This document shows positions 1 through 6,362 of a stretch of 12,055 nt of DNA, one piece after another (positions within the stretch are counted from its first letter, which is position 1; each line of letters opens with the position of its first letter). The DNA comes from Bordetella parapertussis (GTDB taxonomy: Bacteria; Pseudomonadota; Gammaproteobacteria; Burkholderiales; Burkholderiaceae_C). Made by a program: the position numbers and the translations under genes. A model generated the notes under the pieces. That model saw only the letters and a program-made list of their open reading frames with translations, ran no database searches and was not told where the DNA came from. The stretch lies in contig CAMDIP010000024.1 in assembly GCA_945899335.1 (NCBI GenBank), positions 1 to 12,055 of the forward strand, read 5' to 3'.

Positions 1-13
1 TGAAAGTGTTCAT
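1..13 (-). CDS. possible 5' end of a further minus-strand gene (partial)
   Basis: An ATG on the minus strand at 11-13 opens a frame reading M-N-T-F to the window edge. It lies 27 bases downstream of the crotonase stop codon in the same direction, as expected for a third gene of that operon. Only four codons are visible and the ribosome binding site is weak, so no function can be given and this may not be a gene. Confidence 0.2.
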
Positions 14-40
14 GGCCTGCATTCTAAGCAAGGAACTTGG

Positions 41-856
41 TCAGCCGAAATCGGCAGGTCGCTTGGCTTTCAATGCAGCCACGCCTTCGCGCACATCGGG
101 GCCGGCAAAGCCCATGAATTCCAGCGCCAGCGAGGTGTCAAATGCAGGCCCGGCTTGGCGCAGCCAGTTGTTCAAGGAATACTTGGTCCAGCGGATGGCG
201 CTTTGGCTGCCATTGGCCAATTTGTCCGCCACTTCATAAGCCTTGTTGAGCAATTGGTCGTCTTCCACGCACAAAGACACCAGCCCAATGCGCTCGGCCT
301 CTTCGCCGCTGACCGCTTCACAAAGCAACAGGTAGTACTTGGCTTTGGCCATGCCGCACAACAAGGGCCAAATGATGGCAGCGTGGTCACCTGCGGCCAC
401 GCCCAAGCGGGTATGGCCATCGACGATCTTGGCGCTTTTGGCGGCAATGGAAATGTCGGCCAACAAACCTGCCACCAAACCAGCGCCCACAGCTGGGCCG
501 TGCAGGGCACTGACGATGGGCTTGTCGCAATTGATGACGTTGTAGACCAAGTCCCGCGCCTCTTTCCATACCCGTGTACGCACCTCAAAGTCCTCGGCCA
601 TGTCTTGCACCAGTTGCAAGTCGCCGCCACCCGAAAACCCCATGCCCTCGCCGCGCAGCACCGCGCAGCGCACGCTATCGTCACGCCCCACATCGCGCCA
701 TATTTCGCACAGTTCTTCGTGACCGTCGTGGCCGGCGGTGGGCAGTTTGCCGTTGCGTGCTTTCATTTGGATGTCCAGCACGCTGTCCTTGGGGCCTCGG
801 CGGGTGATGGACAGGGTGGTGTAAGCGCTGTAGTCAATGGCTTTCATAAATGACAT
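41..856 (-). CDS. enoyl-CoA hydratase/isomerase (crotonase) family protein, atypical active site
   Basis: A 271-residue cytoplasmic crotonase-fold protein, probably acting on an acyl-CoA thioester. Visible family marks are the oxyanion-hole motif FSGGGDL (residues 74-80), the second oxyanion segment HGPAVGAGL (119-127) and the helix ending at [11 protein letters not shown] (183-193). A gapless alignment recalled against rat enoyl-CoA hydratase places V128 at catalytic Glu144 and H148 at Glu164, so classical hydration is doubtful. D157 in AAGDH falls near the catalytic Asp of 4-chlorobenzoyl-CoA dehalogenase. It may be an isomerase, hydrolase or lyase, and its substrate is unknown. It is translationally coupled to the upstream FAH-family gene. 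A start at 847 would give an ATGA overlap with that gene's stop, whereas the longer start at 856 overlaps it by 13 bases. Neither has a clear Shine-Dalgarno sequence, so the choice is open. Confidence 0.9.
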   Translation of the reverse strand: MSFMKAIDYSAYTTLSITRRGPKDSVLDIQMKARNGKLPTAGHDGHEELCEIWRDVGRDDSVRCAVLRGEGMGFSGGGDLQLVQDMAEDFEVRTRVWKEARDLVYNVINCDKPIVSALHGPAVGAGLVAGLLADISIAAKSAKIVDGHTRLGVAAGDHAAIIWPLLCGMAKAKYYLLLCEAVSGEEAERIGLVSLCVEDDQLLNKAYEVADKLANGSQSAIRWTKYSLNNWLRQAGPAFDTSLALEFMGFAGPDVREGVAALKAKRPADFG

Positions 857-1866
857 TTGGTTGTAAGCGGCGAGATGGTTTGGTCTATCGCGCCAAACAT
901 GCTTTGACCATCCCGCCCTTTCATTTCGATGCGCACCGTGTCACCGAACTGCATAAAGTCGGTGCTGGCTTTGCCGTCCAAGATGATTTCGATGGCGCGT
1001 TTTTCGGCGATGCAGCTGTAGCCCTTGGGCCAGTCTTTGCGGCCATCGACCTCGACCGACTTGTTGCTGACGGTGCCGCTGCCGATGATGCTGCCAGCGC
1101 GCACATTGCGGGTTTTGCACAGATGGGCAATAAGTTGACCGAAATGAAACGTCATCTCAGGACCGGCTTCGCACATGCCCACACGCTTGCCGTTCCAGTC
1201 GACACGCATGCTCAGGTGCAAGCGACCCTGCTCCCACGCGTCGCCCAACTCGTCCAAGGTAACGGCCACGGGGCTGAACGCGGTGGCGGGCTTGCCTTGA
1301 AGAAAGCCAAAGTTTTTGGCCAGCTCGTTGGGGATGAGACGGCGCAGCGACACATCGTTGGCAATCATCACCAAACGTATGCCGTCCAACGCCTGCTCCG
1401 GCGTGGCTTGCATGGGCACATCGGCAGTGATGACCGCCACCTCGGCCTCGAAGTCAATGCCATAGTCAGTGCTGGGGCACACCACATCGTCGCAAGGGCC
1501 TAAAAAGTCGTCGCTGCCGCCTTGGTACATCAAGGGGTCTTCGTAAAAATTGGCAGGCACCTCGCTGTTGCGGGAAGCGCGCACCAACTCCACATGGTTC
1601 ATATAGGCCGAACCATCGGCCCATTGGTAAGCACGGGGCAAGGGCGCCATGCACAGCTTGGGGTCAAAGGGAAATGCATGTCGCGCTTTGCCCTGGTTCA
1701 AGGTCTGCGACAGGTCTTGCAGCTGGGGGGAGAGGAAGTTCCAATCGTCCAAGACCTGTTGCAGCTGGGTGGCAATGCCGCTCGCATAATGAGCAGTGGT
1801 TAAATCACGCGACACCACCACCAATTGCCCATCGCGAGACCCGTCTTTGTAAGTAGCCAGTTTCAT
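844..1866 (-). CDS. fumarylacetoacetate hydrolase family protein
   Basis: A 340-residue FAH-superfamily enzyme, a cytoplasmic metal-dependent hydrolase or decarboxylase of beta-diketo or 2-keto acids, commonly at the end of aromatic-ring degradation. The metal-binding motif DFEAEVAV (138-145) supplies E140 and E142, and D171 in ANDVS and probably D110 complete the site. [12 protein letters not shown] (191-202) and GSGTVSNKS (262-270) are further family motifs. The first 70 or so residues look like the extra N-terminal domain of the two-domain FAH branch. Length fits that branch. The start at 1866 is supported by the typical opening [15 protein letters not shown], and its ATG overlaps the divergent ATG of the next gene. 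It is the first gene of a minus-strand operon with the crotonase gene. Its promoter must lie inside the DUF3108 coding region. Family is sure, exact substrate is not. Confidence 0.95.
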   Translation of the reverse strand: MKLATYKDGSRDGQLVVVSRDLTTAHYASGIATQLQQVLDDWNFLSPQLQDLSQTLNQGKARHAFPFDPKLCMAPLPRAYQWADGSAYMNHVELVRASRNSEVPANFYEDPLMYQGGSDDFLGPCDDVVCPSTDYGIDFEAEVAVITADVPMQATPEQALDGIRLVMIANDVSLRRLIPNELAKNFGFLQGKPATAFSPVAVTLDELGDAWEQGRLHLSMRVDWNGKRVGMCEAGPEMTFHFGQLIAHLCKTRNVRAGSIIGSGTVSNKSVEVDGRKDWPKGYSCIAEKRAIEIILDGKASTDFMQFGDTVRIEMKGRDGQSMFGAIDQTISPLTTKCHL

Positions 1867-3004
1867 GCAAGCATTCTATCCAGCGCCATCTTTGCATCGC
1901 CCTTCGGCTTGGGGCTTGGTGGTGGTAGTGCTCGTCTTGCATTTGCTGGGTTTACAAACCCTCTCCACCTCGCTCAGTGGGAGCGACGCGCCCTTGCCTG
2001 AACCCGTGGCACATCTGCGCTTGTCTGCGCCCCCACCCACAGCCCCTATCGAACTCAAACCTTTGCCGTCAGTCACCACCGCCAAACAAACCCAAGTGGC
2101 AAAGGTCGTGGCACCCCCCTCGGCCAGTTCAGGCGCCAGGGCGCGGTTGGATGTGGCCGACAAGCCCGAGGATCTGCCCAGCACTTCAGCACCGGCGCCT
2201 GAACCTCTGGAAACCGCAGCCGCACCAGCCATCGAAAAAACCTTACCCGCAGAAACCTTGCCTGAGCCAGTGGTGCCGCCACCGGTTGAAACACCTGCAC
2301 CTCCCACGCCGCCAAGCGCCAGCGCCCCAGCCCCCGCTGCACCGCCTTGGCTGACGCAGGCCAAGTTTGTCTGGCCAGCGCCTGCTCTGCTGAACTACGA
2401 GTTGAGTGGGACCTCCAAAGGCGTTCGCTACACCGCCAACGCCAGCATCAGCTGGAAGCAGCAAGACAACAGCTACCAACTGCGCCATGAAATTCAAGCG
2501 TTTTTATTTGGCAAGCGCAGCCAAACCAGCGCAGGACAAATGGGTGCCACAGGTTTGCTGCCCACACGTTTTGGCGACCAATTTCGCCAAGAACAAGCGG
2601 CACATTTCGACCGCGCCAAGGGGGTGTTGATTTACAGCGCCAACACGCCCAGCCAAGCCATTGAAGAAGGCGCACAAGACCGCGTCAGTCTGTTTGTGCA
2701 GTTGGCTGGTGCCATGGCGGGTACGCCCGATTTGCGCAACGCTGGGCAAGAGCTGAGTTTTCAAGTGGTGTCGGCCAAGCAAGCCGAGGTCTGGACATTT
2801 GCGGTGCTGGGCAACGAAAAAGTCGCCACACCCATGGGCGACTTGGACAGCTTGAAACTGCACAGGGTGCCTCGCAACGAATACGACCAAAAAATCGATA
2901 TGTGGCTCAGCCCTGCACATGGCTATTTGCCAGCCCGCCTGCGCATCACCCTAGCCAATGGCGATGTGATTGAAGAAACCCTGAAATCGGTAGCCAAGCC
3001 CTGA
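1865..3004 (+). CDS. membrane-anchored proline-rich DUF3108 protein
   Basis: A 379-residue protein of unknown function. A single hydrophobic segment at about 17-33 (rich in V and L, no lipobox) should act as an uncleaved signal anchor. Residues 54-160 are a proline/alanine-rich linker with repeated PAPP-like runs, and residues 165-379 form a globular domain with DUF3108 character (PALLNYELSGTSKG near its start, DMWLSPAHGYLPARLR near its end). The layout resembles TonB: inner-membrane anchor, extended periplasmic linker, folded C-terminal domain. A periplasmic or envelope role is inferred from this. The ATG at 1865 overlaps the divergent FAH gene's ATG. A TTG at 1892, giving a start just before HRPSAW, is an alternative, since no strong ribosome binding site precedes either. 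The next gene, glcD-like, starts 48 bases downstream in the same direction. Confidence 0.88.
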   Translation: MQAFYPAPSLHRPSAWGLVVVVLVLHLLGLQTLSTSLSGSDAPLPEPVAHLRLSAPPPTAPIELKPLPSVTTAKQTQVAKVVAPPSASSGARARLDVADKPEDLPSTSAPAPEPLETAAAPAIEKTLPAETLPEPVVPPPVETPAPPTPPSASAPAPAAPPWLTQAKFVWPAPALLNYELSGTSKGVRYTANASISWKQQDNSYQLRHEIQAFLFGKRSQTSAGQMGATGLLPTRFGDQFRQEQAAHFDRAKGVLIYSANTPSQAIEEGAQDRVSLFVQLAGAMAGTPDLRNAGQELSFQVVSAKQAEVWTFAVLGNEKVATPMGDLDSLKLHRVPRNEYDQKIDMWLSPAHGYLPARLRITLANGDVIEETLKSVAKP

Positions 3005-3011
3005 ACAGGCG

Positions 3012-3040
3012 TTGACAGTTACAGTAGCGGTTTTTGAGTC
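3012..3040 (+). promoter_or_regulatory. possible sigma70-type promoter before the glcD-like gene
   Basis: A perfect TTGACA hexamer lies at 3012-3017 in the 48-base gap between the DUF3108 gene and the glcD-like gene. At 17 bases spacing the -10 position reads TGAGTC (3035-3040), a poor match to TATAAT. This may be a weak or activator-dependent promoter, or a chance match. Confidence 0.22.
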
Positions 3041-3052
3041 GTCTGTAGCCTG

Positions 3053-4528
3053 ATGAATGCTGTCACCTCCGCTGAAAAAGCCTCCCTCACCCTTGCTGCG
3101 TTGCGCGCCGTGCTGCCCCCCCATGCGGTGCTGTCCTCCAGCGAAAATACCACGCCCTATGAATGCGATGGCCTGACCGCCTACCGCCAACGCCCCATGT
3201 GCGTGGTGCTGCCCGAAACCTACACCCACATACAAGACGTCCTGCGCACCTGCCACCGCTTGGGCGTGCCGGTGGTGGCGCGTGGTGCGGGCACCGGTTT
3301 GTCGGGCGGGGCCATGCCCCATGCCCAAGGCGTCACCTTGTCGCTGGCCAAGTTCAACAAAATTTTAAAAATGGATGTGCACAGCCGAACCGCCGTGGTG
3401 CAGTGCGGTGTGCGCAATTTGGCCATCAGCGAGGCCGCAGCGCCTTTGGGGCTGTACTACGCACCCGACCCATCGAGCCAAATCGCTTGCACCATTGGTG
3501 GCAATGTGGCGGAAAACTCCGGCGGTGTGCATTGTTTGAAATATGGCCTGACCCTGCACAACGTCTTGAAGGTGAAGGGCTTCACCATGGACGGCGAGCC
3601 CATCGAGTTTGGCGGCGACGCTTTGGATGCCCCAGGCTTGGACCTGCTGCCACTGGTGGTGGGCTCTGAAGGCATGTTGGCCGTCACCACCGAGGTGACT
3701 GTGAAGCTCACGCCCAAGCCGCAATTGGCGCGCTGCATCATGGCCAGCTTTGACGACCTGCGCAAAGCCGGTGACGCGGTGGCGGCCGTCATTGCCGCGG
3801 GCATCATCCCTGCTGGACTGGAAATGATGGACAAGCCCATGACCGCTGCGGTGGAAGACTTTGTGCATGCCGGTTACGACTTGAGTGCTGAGGCGATTTT
3901 GCTGTGCGAGAGCGACGGCACGCCTGAAGAGGTTGAAGAAGAAATTGGCCGCATGAGCGCGGTGCTGCAACGTTGTGGGGCCACCGCCATCGCGGTGAGC
4001 CGTGATGAGGCCGAGCGACTGAAGTTTTGGAGTGGCCGCAAGAATGCGTTCCCCGCGTCTGGGCGCATCAGCCCCGACTACATGTGCATGGACTCGACCA
4101 TTCCACGCAAACGCTTGGCCGACATCTTGTTGGCGATTGCCGAGATGGAAAAAAAGTACGGTTTGCGCTGCGCCAATGTGTTCCACGCGGGCGACGGTAA
4201 TCTGCACCCACTCATCTTGTTTGATGCCAACGACCCTGATCAATTGCACCGCTGCGAATTGTTTGGCGCGGACATTTTGGAGACCAGTGTCGCCATGGGC
4301 GGCACCGTGACCGGCGAGCATGGCGTGGGGGTGGAAAAACTCAACTCCATGTGCGTGCAGTTTTCAGCCGCCGAAAATGAGCAAATGTTTGGCGTCAAAC
4401 GCGCCTTCGACCCCCAAGGTTTGCTCAACCCCGGCAAGGTGATTCCCACCCTGCAACGCTGCGCCGAGTACGGCAAGATGCTGGTGCGTGGTGGGCAAAT
4501 AGCACACCCCGATTTGCCGAGGTTTTAA
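3053..4528 (+). CDS. glcD: FAD-linked 2-hydroxyacid oxidase, glycolate oxidase subunit GlcD type
   Basis: A 491-residue FAD-dependent dehydrogenase of the PCMH/vanillyl-alcohol-oxidase superfamily, the type that oxidises glycolate (or D-lactate) to the 2-oxoacid and passes electrons to the respiratory chain. The FAD-binding domain (about 45-222) carries VVARGAGTGLSGG (74-86) and DPSSQIACTIGGNVAENSGG (139-158). The C-terminal FAD-oxidase domain (about 225-465) carries HAGDGNLHP (378-386) and GGTVTGEHGVG (416-426), with its histidines intact. Length is normal for GlcD. GlcD usually works with GlcE and the iron-sulfur GlcF, but neither is next to it: a hairpin repeat and the opposite-strand yggS follow. 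It may pair with subunits encoded elsewhere or act alone as a D-lactate/2-hydroxyglutarate-type dehydrogenase. The Shine-Dalgarno is weak and the start is chosen from length. Confidence 0.92.
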   Translation: MNAVTSAEKASLTLAALRAVLPPHAVLSSSENTTPYECDGLTAYRQRPMCVVLPETYTHIQDVLRTCHRLGVPVVARGAGTGLSGGAMPHAQGVTLSLAKFNKILKMDVHSRTAVVQCGVRNLAISEAAAPLGLYYAPDPSSQIACTIGGNVAENSGGVHCLKYGLTLHNVLKVKGFTMDGEPIEFGGDALDAPGLDLLPLVVGSEGMLAVTTEVTVKLTPKPQLARCIMASFDDLRKAGDAVAAVIAAGIIPAGLEMMDKPMTAAVEDFVHAGYDLSAEAILLCESDGTPEEVEEEIGRMSAVLQRCGATAIAVSRDEAERLKFWSGRKNAFPASGRISPDYMCMDSTIPRKRLADILLAIAEMEKKYGLRCANVFHAGDGNLHPLILFDANDPDQLHRCELFGADILETSVAMGGTVTGEHGVGVEKLNSMCVQFSAAENEQMFGVKRAFDPQGLLNPGKVIPTLQRCAEYGKMLVRGGQIAHPDLPRF

Positions 4529-4590
4529 GTCATTGCGAGGCCTGAAAGGCCGAAGCAAACCAGATCGCTTCGCTGCGCTCGCGATAACGG
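4529..4590. repeat. short interspersed hairpin repeat (REP/MITE-like), possible bidirectional terminator
   Basis: This 62-base block fills most of the gap between two convergent genes and contains nested palindromes. The outer arms 4529-4539 and 4578-4588 are complementary at 9 of 11 positions. An inner stem pairs 4551-4558 with 4565-4572 (7 of 8) around a 6-base loop, and GGCCT-GAA-AGGCC at 4539-4551 forms a perfect 5-bp stem. The wording (GTCATTGCGAGG... GAAGCAA ...TCGCTTCGCTGCGCTCGC) resembles, from memory, a family of small dispersed repeats in proteobacterial genomes. It begins directly after the glcD-like stop. It has no T-tract, so a terminator role is only inferred. Confidence 0.6.
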
Positions 4591-4595
4591 CTTGT

Positions 4596-5285
4596 TTACC
4601 GCGCCCCAAACACCGCCGTACCCGCCCTCACCATGGTGCTGCCGGCTTGCACAGCGGCCTCTAGGTCTGCGCTCATGCCCATGGACAAGGTGTCAAAGTG
4701 CGGCAAGCCTAAGGCGGTTTGCAGTTCATCAAACAAGCGCTTGGCTTGGGCATGCACCGCCACCTGTGCGTCAAAACCCGCTACCGGATCGGGGATGGTC
4801 ATGAGGCCGCGCAAGGCCAGTCGCGGCAAGGCCGACACTGCTTGCGCCAAGGCCAGCGCATCAGCGGGTGCAACACCGGCTTTGGTGCTGCCGCCATCGA
4901 TGTTGATTTGCAAACACACTTGCAACGGTGGCAAATGGGCGGGGCGTTGTTCGCTCAAGCGGTGGGCGATTTTCAGACGGTCCACACTGTGCACCCAATC
5001 AAAATGCTCGGCCACCAAGCGGGTTTTGTTGCTTTGCAAAGGGCCGATGCAATGCCACACCAAGCCCGCCACAGTTTGAAGTGCCGCGATTTTGTCCACG
5101 CCTTCTTGCACATAGTTTTCGCCAAAGTCGCGCTGGCCGAAGGCGGCGACGGCGGCGACTTGATCGGCGGGGAAGGTTTTGGACACAGCCAGCAGCTGCA
5201 CGCTGTGGGGTTGGCGACCCGCTTGCAACACCGCTTGTGTGATGCGTTCACTTAACCCTTGATATCGACTGCTCAGTTCATCCAT
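4596..5285 (-). CDS. yggS: YggS-family PLP homeostasis protein
   Basis: A 229-residue YggS/PROSC (PLPBP) protein, a single-domain alanine-racemase-like TIM barrel that binds pyridoxal 5'-phosphate and helps balance the vitamin B6 pool. It acts in the cytoplasm and has no known catalytic activity. K36 in LLAVSKTFPADQ is the PLP lysine. FGENYVQE (54-61), HCIGPLQSNK (78-87), LRGLMTIP (158-165) and SMGMSADLEAAVQAGSTMVR (201-220) are the family signature segments, the last including the phosphate-binding region. The start at 5285 gives the usual family length. The frame is open upstream to 5402, but that would overrun the pilT-like gene and adds non-homologous sequence. It is divergent from the pilT-like gene with 26 bases between starts. 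A yggS-pilT neighbourhood is common in proteobacteria. Confidence 0.96.
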   Translation of the reverse strand: MDELSSRYQGLSERITQAVLQAGRQPHSVQLLAVSKTFPADQVAAVAAFGQRDFGENYVQEGVDKIAALQTVAGLVWHCIGPLQSNKTRLVAEHFDWVHSVDRLKIAHRLSEQRPAHLPPLQVCLQINIDGGSTKAGVAPADALALAQAVSALPRLALRGLMTIPDPVAGFDAQVAVHAQAKRLFDELQTALGLPHFDTLSMGMSADLEAAVQAGSTMVRAGTAVFGAR

Positions 5286-5311
5286 GATGGGACTGTAACA
5301 AGACCCATCCC

Positions 5312-6319
5312 ATGAACCCTTGCATTGAAAATTGGCTTGCCCAAACCCTCGCACTTGGCGGCTCAGACCTGCATTTGAGCGCGGGCTCACCACCCATGGC
5401 AAGGGTGCTGGGGGAACTTCAAGCTCTGGATGACAGCACCCTCCTTAGCGACCTCATGGCGAAAGAACTGAAGGCACTTCTACCTGACTGGATGGCGCAA
5501 GACCATGACGCCGCAGTCGCCCTCGCAGGCCTTGGCCGCTTTCGGGTGAATGTGTTTGAACAGGCGCGTGGTTGGTCCAGCGTGTGGCGCTGCATCCCCG
5601 AGCAGATTCCCCTTTTGCAGGACTTGGACACACCCACCTGCCTGACGCAGTGGCTGCAACATCCCAACGGCTTGCTACTGGTAACCGGTGCCACGGGTTC
5701 CGGTAAGTCCACTACCTTGGCAGCCCTGCTGGCCCACCTCAACCGGACCCAGCCTTTGCACATCCTGACCCTTGAAGACCCCATCGAGTTTGTGCACTAC
5801 AGCCAAAGCAGCTTGGTGCAGCAGCGCAATGTGCCAGGTCACAGTGCGGACTTCGCCACGGCTTTACGCGCCGCGTTGCGCCAAGACCCTGATGTCATTT
5901 TGGTGGGCGAATTGCGCGACCTGCCCACCATTGAACTGGCCTTGCGAGCCGCCGAAACAGGGCACTTGGTGTTGGCCACGCTGCACACCCGCAGCGCCAC
6001 CCAAGCGATTGAGCGCTTGGTGGACGTCTTCCCTGGTGAAACAAAAGCCCTGGTTCGCCAGCAACTCAGCCTGTCGTTGTTGGGTATCGTGCATCAGGTC
6101 TTGTGCAAAAGCGCCGATGGCACGCGGCGTGTGGCCGCCCATGAAGTGCTTTATGCCAGCCCTGCTGTGCGGCAAATGATCCGCGACAACAAGGCCGCCC
6201 AACTGCCCAACGCCTTGCAAACCGGCGCACAGTGGGGTATGCAGACCTTGGCGCAAAGCCTCGCGAAATTGCAAGCCCAAGGCGTGATTTCAACCAGCGA
6301 GCTGGCACGACACGCTTGA
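5312..6319 (+). CDS. pilT: PilT-like type IV pilus retraction ATPase
   Basis: A 335-residue secretion ATPase of the PilT/VirB11 family. PilT hexamers sit at the inner-membrane base of the type IV pilus and depolymerise pilin to drive twitching, adhesion and DNA uptake. The PAS-like N-terminal domain opens with SDLHLSAGSPPMARV (18-32) and contains GRFRVNVFEQ (75-84). The Walker A motif GATGSGKST is at 126-134, the Asp box ILTLEDPIEFVH at 151-162, Walker B DPDVILVGELRD at 192-203 and the His box LATLHT at 221-226. AVRQMIRD (285-292) corresponds to the retraction motif AIRNLIRE, which favours PilT over PilU. It is about ten residues shorter than typical PilT, and its N-terminus is unusual. No pilU follows, and the next gene is metabolic. 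It could be a second, divergent PilT paralogue. Confidence 0.9.
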   Translation: MNPCIENWLAQTLALGGSDLHLSAGSPPMARVLGELQALDDSTLLSDLMAKELKALLPDWMAQDHDAAVALAGLGRFRVNVFEQARGWSSVWRCIPEQIPLLQDLDTPTCLTQWLQHPNGLLLVTGATGSGKSTTLAALLAHLNRTQPLHILTLEDPIEFVHYSQSSLVQQRNVPGHSADFATALRAALRQDPDVILVGELRDLPTIELALRAAETGHLVLATLHTRSATQAIERLVDVFPGETKALVRQQLSLSLLGIVHQVLCKSADGTRRVAAHEVLYASPAVRQMIRDNKAAQLPNALQTGAQWGMQTLAQSLAKLQAQGVISTSELARHA

Positions 6320-6329
6320 TGGCTAAGAT
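6302..6329 (+). promoter_or_regulatory. possible promoter before the beta-hydroxyacid dehydrogenase gene
   Basis: CTGGCA (6302-6307) and TAAGAT (6324-6329), 16 bases apart, each match four of six sigma70 consensus positions. The site overlaps the 3' end of the pilT-like gene and precedes a gene with an unrelated function. It is only a suggestion. Confidence 0.2.
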
Positions 6330-6346
6330 AGAACAACTCAGTTTTC

Positions 6347-6353
6347 AGGAAAG
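6347..6353 (+). promoter_or_regulatory. ribosome binding site fixing the 6363 start
   Basis: AGGAAAG ends nine bases before the ATG at 6363. It supports that start over the out-of-frame ATG at 6319. Confidence 0.6.
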
Positions 6354-6362
6354 TTTTCACCC

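Noticed and set aside
155..1503. Two long plus-strand open frames (155-853 and 850-1503) antisense to the crotonase and FAH genes
   Set aside because: They mirror well-supported enzyme genes, show no recognisable domain, and have the low-complexity composition expected of antisense frames in GC-rich DNA.
1918..2350. Proline/alanine-rich stretch of the DUF3108 gene as a tandem DNA repeat or frameshifted region
   Set aside because: The bias is at the protein level with varied codons, there is no fixed repeat unit, and the frame remains open through to a normal C-terminal domain.
3365..4321. A 318-codon minus-strand open frame inside the glcD-like gene
   Set aside because: Entirely antisense to a gene with clear FAD-oxidase motifs, and rich in His, Gln and Ala as expected of a shadow frame. 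No ribosome binding site or homology was recognised.
5286..5402. N-terminal extension of yggS
   Set aside because: It would overlap the divergent pilT-like gene by 91 bases and adds residues not seen in the family. The 229-residue product already matches the normal length.
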